Below are positions 21,475 to 32,817 of a DNA stretch of 64,000 nucleotides, one piece after another. Source of the stretch: Puccinia triticina. Its lineage: Eukaryota > Basidiomycota > Pucciniomycetes > Pucciniales > Pucciniaceae. Each line of letters starts with the position of its first letter. The first letter of the stretch is position 1. Under the pieces are notes generated by a model. The model was not told the DNA's origin. It was given only the letters and a program-made list of their open reading frames with translations, and searched no databases. Where the stretch lies: NCBI RefSeq assembly GCF_026914185.1, contig NC_070572.1:1922001-1986000 (forward strand), read 5' to 3'. A program made the position numbers and the translations under genes.

Positions 21475-22534
21475 GATTGACAGGAAGTGGAAGACTGGAT
21501 GCTGCAGATGGCTTACAGGATGTGGTGGGTGTGGCTTGTGGATGGGCTGAGTGAACCTAGCCTTTGCCAACTAACTTGTGAAGTTCAAGGCATGGTGGAG
21601 CTGGCGCCCTCAGCGCTGCTATGTCTTTGGTTATAAGTGGATGATAAATGCACATTTTTCTTTGGTTTCTGACTGAAGTATTTGATTGACAAAACTCCTC
21701 CATTGAGGGCGGAGAAAAGATGATCATTCAGGATGCGCATGAGCGGCGGATTGAGGTTCTGCTGTGTTCTAAGGATTCAGTGAGAGATTTTCAGCTCAAG
21801 AGAAAATGAGAAATGAAGGAGGGGACAATCCAGAAGGGACTTGGATTGGACCAAGGAGGCTCTAGGTGGTTTGAGTGAAGAAATTCTCCAATGTGGTGAT
21901 TTATTTCAAATCATAGGGGCAGACTATATGTAGTCACAACTAGAGAGCCCCCTTGCAAGATCCAAAGGGGGCCTACAAGACTGCAAAGAACAGAAAACAG
22001 GAAAGTACATCTTGCAAGAGATGGAAAGGACAGGATACAAATATGCTGGTGATAAGCTTAACATATGGAAGGGACATTGCCAATTGACAATGGAAAAGAC
22101 AAGGCATTAAAACTTAGTAATGGAAAAGCATCAACATTTATTGATGGATAATGGAAAATACATCTCACATTGTGATGGAAGGGGGGGGGGGGGGGTAAGA
22201 CATCACTATGTGTGAAGGAAAAGAGGAAATGAGCATGTGAGCGGAGAAGAGGAATAGAAATCTGACATTTGGGAATCTGGAGTGGGAGCGGAACTCCCCT
22301 GGGCAGCATGGTCAGAAGGCGCTTCTGACTTGAGCAGGAAGGACTCCCAAGGCTCTGCCGGAGGACCAGCATTTTTTATGAGTTCTGTTGGTTTGGGTTA
22401 CAGACAATACAGCTGTGTAGGGATATGTAATCTGGCTGGGGAAGAAGGGAGAGAGATTGCCATTGTCAAGTGGAGCACCTTTCTCATCACAGCCAAACAT
22501 TAATATATCCACAAAAGAACCAGGCCCAATATGA
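21475..22534. other. Unassigned, contains a 17-G run
   Basis: No supported gene. A run of about 17 G lies at about 22178-22195. The interval is downstream of the gag-like relic on the minus strand and may be the rest of that element without recognisable pol. Confidence 0.4.
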
Positions 22535-24214
22535 TCAATCCCAAGACAAAGGAACAGCGCCAGATGAGGTTGTTTCCAAGTTGATTTGTGTGAGTTGAAT
22601 GGTTGGGGGGACTGATTTGAAAATTTTGGTGAAAAGGGTGATCTTGTCTTTCATTTGAACCTCCACATTGGGACAGGAGCAATTATTGATGTGAGTTTCA
22701 TCATATGGCTTGTGATAACCTTGACATAACTTGTGCTTGACGCAGAGGGCACAATAAGCTGAGAATGTAAAACCAATACTTGCCGTGATTGAGTCAATGT
22801 CCATTGGAGTGGCGGTAGAAGCTGGAGGAGGAGGGGGAGGTCGTTGGAGTTGGAAATCCACCTGCTTTGTCAAAAGATTGGTCCAAAGCATAGTGAGTTT
22901 GTCCAAAACGTTGGAAGCCAGGATACCACGTGACATCTTCTTTTTCAAGTCAGTAGCCCCCTTCCACAAATCCTTTTGAATGGCAATCTTGAGTATTTTT
23001 GGGTTGATAGCCGCCTTGTAGACATCAATACAACAATCTTCTGTTAAATCAACAGCAAAAACAAGGGATCAAAAAAGGGAACTAAAGAAATCTAAGGAAT
23101 TATTGCCCTGTTTACAAGAATAAAATGCTATCTTTGAATCCTCCACACTGCTGCTATTGGCAAAAACATCTTCTACATGAGACAAAAAGGAACACATGCA
23201 GATTAAACAAGGTAGAATATAAGGATCTTTGGTGGAGGCAGATTTAGAGGGCAAATTCTGAGCTTGGGCATTCTCTCTTAATACAGAAATTCAGCAAATA
23301 TAGGAAGAAGCTGTTTCAGCAATATTACTGTCTGTGTGGCGGGAATGTCGGAAAACCCAGTGGATCTTGCTCTTCTTGTTGGGAAACCAAGCCTCCACTT
23401 CCACTATGTCAGCGGTGGGTTACTCCAGGGAAGATGTGAATCCACTCAATGGAAGTTTACTGGGATAATCCGGTGGCTCCGAGTTGTAGATGGGGTTGAA
23501 TCTGATCCAAAGAGTTTACACCCAGCCAATGATAAGTTTTTGAGACAGTCAGGCTTGAGTTTCCGGACAGGGATTTGTTGATATGAGGGGAACTGGCTAT
23601 TTGAAGTAGTGATTTTTTGATTTATCTTCAAATAAAGAGGAATGAGTAAAATATATTTATTATTTTTGTCTCTTCTGAAAGTCTAGGGAACAAAAGAGTT
23701 TGAGGAATACAACTTATATATCAGGTTTCTTGAGTTTGACTGGATACAAGCATATATAAGCTATGTCAATCATAAAATCTGAGAGTGTGAAATGTAAAGA
23801 AATGAGTGAAATGAGTGTGAAGCTAGGAGGAATTGCAGACAGTGTAGCAAAACAGAAATTTGGCAAGTTAAGGGTTAACTGGGTTTTGCTTGCTGGATGA
23901 CACACTAGACAATCCTTGATGAAATAAAGAAATTTGTTGATCTCCTTTGGGTTGCTGGAGAGGGAAGCTGCGTGGGTCATGACTGAAACATCTGAGAAGG
24001 ATTGTGTTGCTGGAGGTTGTTGATGGAAATTCAAAATTTGATGGTGAAAAGCAAAAAGGCGTTGATTGACATCTTGAAGTGTGAGTTTGAATTTAATGCT
24101 GTTGATTTTGCTGGAAAGGTGGTTGGTCTTCTGTTGTTCAGATTGATGATTGAGTTGAAGATTGGAAAGAATGTTGGCCAATTCTTGAACAAGTTCCTCC
24201 TGATTAACATCCAT
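22535..24214 (-). pseudogene. Gypsy-type gag remnant with zinc knuckle
   Basis: Minus strand. The N-terminal piece (24214 to about 23714) starts MDVNQEELVQELANILSNL and later has NPKEINKFLYFIKDCL, resembling the start of gypsy gag in rusts. After broken frames (23630-23070) the last piece, 22969-22535, has PMDIDSI then C-x6-C with KPYDETH and SCPN, a gypsy nucleocapsid knuckle of the CxxxKLC...PYDxTH...CPN kind. No protease or RT follows in 22534-21475, so this is an isolated, decayed gag. Confidence 0.45.
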
Positions 24215-25350
24215 TCTATTATATTAAAACTGACAATGAAGAACTCCTCAAAAACAATGATTGTAATATTTTTGTAATGACTAAAGTACTACAACAGTGA
24301 ATCGGACAGGCCAGAGAGGGTTCTCTCACAAATGTCAACAGACAAGCTAAGGACAACAACAGGCACTATTCAAATTCAGACAAGGAATGATTACAATGGT
24401 TTCAAAAGACAGTTGGACAGACTAGGATGTGTGATTTGCACTTTGCATCTTGTTGGAGTATGGCCAGAAGATTCAGGAAGACAAGAGTGCAAAAAAATAG
24501 CTCTTGTACTTAGTCTAAAGCTAACAGGTGATACTCCGGGGGATTCACCCAGTTAGTTTGGGTAGAAACTATGTAGCCTGGATGTTCCCGTGGCCGCCTC
24601 CAATCTCTTTTCCTCACCAAGATGGGAGACGGGATCAGCAGCGCCAACAGCTGACACAACGGGACTGTTTTGTCCAGGTTAGTATCAGTTTTTTTCCCTT
24701 TTATCTTCATGCAATGAATACCAAGATTGGAGACGGGATCAGCAGTGGCAACAGCTGACACGACGGGACTGTTTTGTCCAGTGCCCATTTGCCCCCTGGC
24801 ATCTTATAGGTTAAAATCAGGCTCTTGCTACACTAGACTGATCCTCAACTCCCCTTTGGGACTTGATGAATTGGATAGAGAAGAAGAAAGACAGATTGAA
24901 GAAGATTGACAAAGAATTGAAGAATAAAAATTGAAAAGAAGAGATTGATCAACAACAATCAACCATAATTAATCCAACCCAACCACAACCTTCAACCTCC
25001 CAAAACCCTACCAACTCCTTCACTATCCCCTCATCCCCTTCATCAAGCAACAATATGATTATGGATAAAATTTCCCCTCAGGCCAGGCAGATCTTCAACA
25101 ACTCGTGAGAAGAGATCGCTGTGCTTAGGAATAACCAGAACTTACTACAAACATGGATGAATTTGTGATGTTGCATATTGATCAGTATAGCATATATTGA
25201 TCAATTTTTTTTATTCCTCTTGATTACATTGTCTGTGTTCCATTTCTCCTTAATACTCTTCTATAATCTCTCAACTTCCGCCTGTGTTAGCCTGGAATCT
25301 TTTCTTTTTTTTTTTTTGCCTGATGAAATTCATGAATTTCTACATACACC
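24215..25350. other. Unassigned, with a 97-bp-spaced duplication
   Basis: gacgggatcagcag...caacagctgacac...gacgggactgttttgtcc occurs at about 24629-24677 and 24726-24780. 24960-25115 encodes a Pro/Ser/Thr/Asn-rich plus-strand piece like a gag start but stops soon. Otherwise no gene. Confidence 0.45.
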
Positions 25351-26147
25351 AGAGATGGCCCCATGGGACCAGGGTACCCTTGCAGGACCAGGGTACCGGG
25401 TTGTTTTTTCTGAAAAACAGACACCTGGTACCGCACCTGGTACCGCCTGACAGGGTACCGGCGGTACCTTATGGGGGTACCAGGGGTACCTCCCAGCTTT
25501 TTCTAGGGTGGGGGAAGAGAAGGCAGCGGGGGGCGTACTCGACAAGTCCCACAGGTGCCCGAGGACGGCGTTGCGGGCGACTTTGTGTGTTCCGGCGAGG
25601 CCGGGGGTCTTGAATGCCAGGCTGGAGAGCCCGGCGGCTTTCAGCGAGGGGTGGGGCAGGGGCGAGGGGGCGTTGGTGCGGGCGATCGGCAAGGGTGTGG
25701 CTGATTGGCTCGCGGCTGTTGGCGGGGACGGCGAGGGAGGCGTAGTTGCCAAGGATGAGGCTCAGCGGGGCGGGGAAGACGAGCGAGCGCGGGAGGCAGG
25801 TACGTCCCGGGTACGCACCCGTTTGTTCACCAAAAGCTGACACCCAACACCGCATCCGGCACCGCCTGGCGGGTGCGCGGCGGGTGCGGCGGGTACCCGC
25901 CCGCGGGTGCCGGGTACCTGCCAACGGGTACCCGCCCGCGGGTGCCGGGTACCTGCCAACGGGTACCCGAAGGCATTCCCTAGCCAATGGTACACCGGCG
26001 GTACACCCGGGTGTCTTCAGTTTTTTACCCCCAAAGCAGGCACCTGGTACCGCACCTGGTACCTCTGGGCTGGTGCGCCGGCGTACCAGAGGGTACCCTC
26101 CAGGCGGTACCAGGTACCCCCAAACCGGTACCCCAAGGCCATCTCTA
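25351..26147. mobile_element. GGTACC-rich element with clear ends enclosing a GC-rich segment (copy F)
   Basis: Left terminus AGAGATGGCCCCATGGG (25353) and right terminus CCAAGGCCATCTCT (about 26147) are inverted repeats. Each side has GGTACC arrays with a T- or A-rich spacer beside caccTGGTACCGcacc. Between them, 25495-25800 is GC-rich and open in more than one frame on the minus strand. This segment does not resemble the GGTACC sequence and may be captured gene sequence. Confidence 0.65.
25495..25752 (-). pseudogene. Possible captured gene fragment, unassigned
   Basis: 86 codons open on the minus strand (MATTPPSPSPPTAASQSA... then SLKAAGLSSLAFKTPGLAG and NAVLGHLWDLSS). The alternative frame is also open, as expected of GC-rich DNA, so coding is uncertain. 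Composition differs sharply from AT-rich neighbours. I recognise no family. Confidence 0.25.
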
Positions 26148-26458
26148 ACATACACCATTCTGTTCTTCCTGAAAAAAAGACATTGCAAGTTTTAGGATTA
26201 ATCCAGGGTAGCTGAGGGGTCTCAAAAAGTTTGAATTGTTTTTTTTTTACTTCAACCATTGATGTTATCAGAAGTCTCCAAATCTACTTTTCTTCAAAAA
26301 AGGAAAAACATTGATTTCCACAAATGATTTCATTGGAGAGTTTTTCTGCATATTGATCCTGAAATATGATATTTAGGGTCACATCCATTATGCAGCAGCA
26401 TCAATCTGATAAGTTGCCAAATCTCACTACTTTGTTAGTTTCTTGGTGTTTCTGCAAC

Positions 26459-28079
26459 TGTGAGCCTGAGTCTCTATAGTGACAGGACACAAGAAAAAGG
26501 GGGGCAATATTTGGATTTCTTGGGATAAAGAAATTACAAATATTAGAGAGAGAGAGAAAGAGAGAGAGAAACTGAGCAGATTCAAGATTGGCAGATATTC
26601 AAGGTTATACTAGTGGGTACTAACTTCCACTGGCAATGCTACCTCCTTAAGGGAGTGCTACCAATCTGTGCTAGAGAGTGCAACAGCCTACTCTCACCAA
26701 AGAAACATGGAGGGCCCCTGGATTAGACAAGTTTAATCCAGCCACAATTTTTTAGACTTCCCTCTGGATAGTCAAGGTTCTTTAAAGGGAAACCTATGTG
26801 GTTTGTTTCTTACAAAAACCACAGAAAAAGAAGGATATGAAGCAGCAGAGTCCTTTGGTTGATGATATCAAGATAGGTACAGACCTGTGATCAAAGATTG
26901 GGCAAAAGCAAGCAAAAGAAGAGAGCAATCAAGAGAAACAGAGTTTTTCCTCTGAGATAGTTGAGGTTCAGTGAAAGAGTGATACTTACTGTCAATATCC
27001 TAGGCGCCTGTGACAGTAGGTATACTGGGAGCGTGGTATCCTCTTTGGTGGTGATCCTGGCCTATCTGGGGGTGTGGTTCTGGGTGTCTGAAGTCTGTGG
27101 ATCCTCCAGCTGCATGGGGGATCTTGACTTTGAAAATTTTCAAAGTTGGATGACATAATCACACATGTACATGTGTTGAAACTCGCGCGCGCTCACACAC
27201 TCCTCTCGCCCGCTCTGACTGCGCCTTGACGGCGCAGCCAAAAAACCTAACTCGTCTACCTATCTCGGTACCCGCTTTTGGGCTCTGATTAATCTAGACC
27301 TCAACAGCACAACCGACTCTTTGATCCTTGTCTGCTCGCTCCAATCTCTCTTATATCACTTTCCTCAAGAATCAAGTTCAGCCAACACTCATCAAGTCTC
27401 ATCGGCCTAACTTTCAATCAACACAACTTGGTGAAAAATGCAACCATCATTTCCATCCGCATCAAATCTAATCATCATTGACCTCAATCACTGACTTCTT
27501 CCTTCTTTATTAGTTTGTGTTCTAAGATCTTAATCCTTAACATTCTTCATCTCCGCAGTTGTCGTGTCCTTCTTCTCTCGGTTTGTTACATATTCATTCT
27601 CACCTTCTTTTTGTCCTTCCATCAACTGATCTCATCCTAACTCCTCTAATCAGCTTCATCAGACCGCTTCTCCACCATATCTCACAGTTGCTGCTTCTTC
27701 ATTCTATCTTTAGCTTCAGGGTTTGTTTCTTTTCTTATTGTTCATACCATCCTTTTGTTGCTTCTTCTCACATATTGTTTTTAGCTTCTGGTCTTTGCTT
27801 TACAGTAGTTTAGCCTTGGTTCTTTAACATGTGGTTTGGAGCGCTCAGGCGCGACTACACGGCGCCGCTGCGCATATGTGTCACAAACCACAAACTCTAT
27901 GAAGGAGTAGAGATATTGGAAAGTGGTCAGTGGACACTACGGTCAAAATTGCATGGGAAATCAGAATCTGAAGTCAAAACAACATCAATTCTCAAGGTTA
28001 AGAAGATATAAACATATTTAGGTATAAAATTGAGATAAAAGGCAGTTTTAGGTCAACTGCGTTGACCCTAAGCCTTACA
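26459..28079. mobile_element. Solo LTR with target duplication GCAAC
   Basis: Starts TGTGAGCC at 26459 and ends CCTTACA at 28079, flanked by GCAAC at 26454-26458 and 28080-28084. Same family as the LTR at 37250-38219 (shared gtgagcctgagtctctatag start, taggcgcctgtgac block and ctaaggctgaca-type end). It is 651 bp longer, which equals the nested insertion at 27176-27826. Confidence 0.93.
27176..27826. mobile_element. 651-bp insertion with 7-bp target duplication, SINE/LINE-like
   Basis: acatgtg at 27169-27175 and 27827-27833 flanks a pyrimidine-rich sequence absent from the sister LTR. No terminal inverted repeats and no coding frame; it begins ttgaaactcgcgcgcgc and ends ttggttctttaa. A non-LTR (target-primed) insertion is the simplest reading. 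Confidence 0.75.
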
Positions 28080-29231
28080 GCAACTATATCTGAATGCAGT
28101 GTGTGAGTTCTTCCATGATATTGGTATCAAAATAATCAAAAGGAACCAAGGGTTCATTGTGTACCTTGACTTACCACAAAACCCGCAAATTTAGCAGCTA
28201 CATTCTGATCTGTTTCCAAATATCACTAATTTGGTAGTTTCTTGGTGTTTCTGCCACTATATATCAACGCAGGCTGGAAGCTCTTCAATGATATTGGTAC
28301 CAAAATGATCAAAAGACCCCAAAGATTCCTTGTGTACCTTGACTGACCACAAAACCCCCAAATGTAGCAGCTACAATCTGATCAGTTGCCAAATATCACT
28401 AATTTGGTAGTTTCTTGGTGTTTCTGCCACTGTATCTCAACGTAGCATGGCAGTTCTTCCATGATATTTGTATCCAAATGATCAAAAGCCCCCAAGGGTT
28501 CATTGTTTACCTTGATTGACCACAAAAACCTGACATGTAGCAGCTACAATCTGATCAGTTGCCAAATATCACTAATTGGGTAGTTTCTTGGTGTTTCTGT
28601 GCCACTATATCTCAAAGCAGTTTGCAGCCAGGGCAGACTGTAGCTGCTAAATTTGGGTATTTTGATGGGCAATAGATTTACGTAATGTACCTTTGGGATC
28701 TTGTGATCATTTTGGTACTAATGTCTTGAATGAATTCCCACGCTGGGGTGAGATTTAGTGGCGGAAACACCAAGAAACTACCAAATTAGTGATATTTGGA
28801 AACTGATCAGATTGTAGCTGCTACATTCCAGGTACACAATGAATCTTTGGGGTATTTTGATCATTTTGGTACCAATATCATGGAAGAACTCCCAGCCTGC
28901 GTCGAGATATAGTGGCAGAAACACCAAGAAACTACCAAATTTGGCATATTTGGAAACAAATCAGAATTTAGCTGCTAAATATGGGGGTTTTGTGGTCAGT
29001 CAAGGTACACAATGAACCCTTGGGGCCTTTTGATCATTTTGATACCAACATCATGAAAGAATTCCCAGCCTGTGTTGAAATATAGTGGCAGAAAAAGCAA
29101 GAAACTACCAAATTAGTGATATTTGGCAACAGATCAGATTGTACCTGCTAAATATGGTGGTTTTGTGGTCAGTCAACTCCTGTCAGGATGTGGGTCAATT
29201 GTCCGGATGGTCAACAGGCAGCTCAATCTCC

Positions 29232-29232
<1 letters not shown>

Positions 29233-29266
<34 letters not shown>
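29233..29266. repeat. 34-base poly-C run
   Basis: Uninterrupted C from 29233 to 29266. Length is probably unstable and may be affected by sequencing error. Confidence 0.9.
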
Positions 29267-29815
29267 ATTTGCCAGTTTGCTAGCCTTGACACCAGGAAAA
29301 AATAATAGTCCCTTGGGGACAAGTGACATCTGAGAGCTTCGGTTGCAGCTCCAAAGTGGCTCGGATCCTGTGCCACCTGCTTCTTTGGTGCTCAGTATGG
29401 TTTTGTTGTGTATGTACATACGTAGTCTCATGGCTCATTGCTCACTGGCCTAGCTCAACAATCCACAGCGCCTGCCAGAATTGTTTATTCTGGCACAGTT
29501 CTTCGCTCAGAGTGAGCCACTCAGTACCACCGGCCATGCGAGTTGAGCGTGGGCAGTCGGCCACACCCAAGCCACACGCCTGGGGGCGCCAGCCCCACGC
29601 AACCCATCCCACCAGACCTAATTGCCCTTGACCCGGCTCACTCTTCTGATCCGCATGACTGGAACTCTCCCAACGAGTCGACAAGTCGAGTAGCACAGCC
29701 CCAGTATGGAGTTGCAGTCCCCCGCCGCCGTTGCTGAGCAGCTTCCCTGTGCCAACCCTGCCGCCCTTTCTGTTTTCTCCTCTCTGTGCATCCGTACATC
29801 CCACCTCACCCATCA
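29267..29815. other. Unassigned sequence left of the gypsy LTR
   Basis: GC-rich in 29540-29760 with open frames on both strands but no motif. Ends at the LTR start. Confidence 0.4.
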
Positions 29816-32267
29816 TGTCAGCCTTGGTGATGCCAAGAGCAAAGCTCTTCTAGCTAAACGGGGTGATAATATATAATTTTAGGGCTTTTATAGAATAGTT
29901 TTGTTTATTTGTTTCAAAGAAATAAATATATAGAAAAAAAAGGAGGGGCCCGACGTATTGGGGGTGGTTTGATCCCTCTGAGATAGGTGGCTGGGGCCTG
30001 ATAACAGGTTTGGTTTTGTTCCCAGGCTTACAGAAAGAAGAAACAAGGCGATAATGTGAAGGGTTTATTACTTACTAATAATAACCTATCAATTATCGCA
30101 AAGATCTTCAAAGATGAAGACAAAGAAAGCGGCTTCAGACAAAAGAGTCTACTGAAAACTGTATTGATTGGTTTTGGATAAGAATTTGAGTCAATAGAGT
30201 GGTCAGTTGTTGGTTCGATGTTTCTAAGCTGAGGAGAAAAGAAATGAGGTCAAACAGACCTCTTTAAATATACTTTTCTGTCTCTTGATTTGATGGGGTT
30301 GTTACTTTGATAGAATATCCTTGCGGACTGGGGCGGTCAGTATCTCTCGATGATCATTTGATTCTCAATGGGGTTTTTGCTTTCTGTCCGTTTATCTCTT
30401 GTGAGCTCGAATTGGGCGGTTAGTTATCTGTGTCAATCGGTTTATTACTCTTGAGCTTGGATGGGGCGGTAGTTATCAAGAAGATCTTATTTGAAGAGAA
30501 TCCCCTGGTTCTCAAAAGTTTATCGGACATTTGACACCTATCACTTAAATGTCAGTGACAGGTGTAACTCGCTTAACTTGCGCACCCAGGTGGATTTTAT
30601 TATTCACCCGGAGTATATTCCCAATACTCACTAGTTTAAAGATCAATGTCAATATTAAACTATATGTATTCATTATATATTTACTAGAGGCCAAGGTGGC
30701 TTTGCCGCTGCAAACCCCATTACAGCAAGGGGCCACCAAGCTCCAATTCAAACCTGAAAATTTCTCCATAGTATTTCTCCCACTTTTCAGTGGAAGAACA
30801 CCTTTCAACAAAGCAATTTCACCAGGTATGTACAGGTTCCTATGAATTTTTTATAGCCAGAGGTCTGGGGGAAAAGCTTTGGCACCACCCTAAACACTTG
30901 ATAGGGCACTGTACAACCATTGCATGATTTTTCAGAACAGCCTGGGGGAACTTGACAAAGACCCATAAGTTTGAGAAAATCAAGCTTTGCTTTCTTCTTA
31001 TTTGAAGTATGGATCACAAATAAGTCAGTTCAAAAGATTCAAGGGGACTCATTCAACATTCACCACAGTTCAACACATCTGAGAAAACTCAAAAAAAGAA
31101 AAAGAAAACCCAATCAGGACAGGCCTAATTTTGATTTTTCTTCTTCCCTCAGGATGCATGACATTGCAGAAAAAAAACCAACTAATCTCCAGCATCAGAA
31201 AAAATAAACTAAAATTTGCAGGTCAAAGGAGTCACAAATAACAAAATGTGGGGGAAGTGGGGGGAGGGGGAAAAGAAAGGCAGAATTCACTAACCAGAGC
31301 ATCAGTGCAGTTCAAAACATAGCTAAGCTGCAATCAAATATATAGGTTGGTTAGCTGAGACACAGTAGCCACTGAGTTTAGAGAAGAACACAATGTTGTG
31401 CCCTTTTGTCCAACCTGAGCCAGGTCAGTTGCCCAACCACACAAGAGCAATGGTTTGATTGAGTCATGCAACCCCTTTGAGCATCCCGAGCATCCCAGAG
31501 GTGCAGCCAAATGAATTCAGTGAGGCTGGGCTTGAAGGAATGTGAGATGTAGGATGGGAACAACTTCAAGCTTTGGTGAAAGGGTGTTGATTTCAGTACA
31601 CATGTGTAGCTTTTTGTCCCAAAGAAAGTGCTGTGTCCAACATCCTTGCTTCAATTTCTTGGATGCTGATGCCAAGATGTTAGTCCAATCACTTCAGGCG
31701 CCGGGGCTGGTCCCCAGCAAAGACAGTCTTGGGCTCAACAGGCTGGAGTTCCTGTGCTTTTGGCGGAGATGATGACCTTAATGGACAAGGTCACATGTGC
31801 GTAGTGCAGCTCATGAATGATGTGGCAGGCGTTGACAACCAGCCTTGTCTCGGAATGGTTGATGAAGTACTTGACTGCTTTCGGCCTGAAGGCTTTGGGG
31901 AGTGAGATGATGACAAGAAAAGGTTGCTCAAAAGCATCAAAAATCTAGCTTCTGGACAACGCAATGCATGAAGTTGGCCTTCTCACTGATCTCCTAAGAC
32001 GTGTGTTGATTGCTGAGGTACCTTCATAGCTGGACTTATCGTGGTAAATGGGCTTGTTGTCACCAGAAATGGAATTGTCTTGTTAACAGTAAACAAGTCT
32101 TGAAAAAAAGGAATCACCTCAAGAGTGAGAGTCTCTTCAGGCAAAAAGTGAAGGATCCTTTTTGAACAAAGGGGTGGACTCAACATAGATCACAGATCTT
32201 CTTGACCTTGCTTCCAGTTATACCCAAGCTCAACAATTCTGCAAGAAGAGCCTTGCAGTTCTTGATC

Positions 32268-32345
32268 AGCGCTTGCGCTTAATCTACAAAGCTAGGCGCG
32301 CTTAATGTACAAAGCTCGGCGCGCTTAATGTACAAAGCTTGGCTT
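32268..32345. repeat. Short tandem repeat, three units of about 26 bp
   Basis: gcgcttaatgtacaaagct-type units starting near 32268, 32294 and 32320. Confidence 0.75.
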
Positions 32346-32817
32346 AGCCACCGCTATGGCCGCAATTTTGTGATTGTGTGGCCCGCCCTGGCAGCCCGCA
32401 AACACCGCCTTCTAGATTCAATCCTTGATTGTTTCATTTTTATCCTTTCAGAAACATATCATTCTTGACCGTGGTCATTGTCACATTTTGTGTTTGTCTT
32501 TATCACCACATCATACTCCTCAAAGGGGTTGGTTTCCACTGGTTTGCCTATCAGTCCTGAGATATGGGCCATCTAGATTGTCAAACATCAAAATTTAACA
32601 AAAAAAAAGCTGTCATATCAAGGGGTGGAACGTGCTAGACTGAAATCAATCATCAAGAAAACACTCTCGCAATCAGCAATATACCCCAAGCATTTGTAGT
32701 CCCAATCGCAAGGATTAGTGCTGGCACCGAGCTAAATATCAAAAAAAAAGTGTTGTCAATTTCAGTTGCACACAAATGAACTTATTACGTTGGGTATACC
32801 GCATAAAGATGTCACTT

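Larger units (their letters stand above)
26330..29180. repeat. ~180-bp satellite-like array with internal inversion
   Basis: Units contain ccaaatatcactaatttggtagtttcttggtgtttctgcc and ...atgatattggtaccaaaatgatcaaaag.... Copies in one orientation run 26330-26458 plus 28085-28620. After a centre near 28640 about three copies run in the opposite orientation to 29180. Units are roughly 80-90% alike. The solo LTR at 26459-28079 splits the first unit exactly at GCAAC. Confidence 0.85.

Noticed and set aside
29233..29266. Biological role for the poly-C run
   Set aside because: Homopolymers of this length are prone to expansion and sequencing error; kept only as a repeat.
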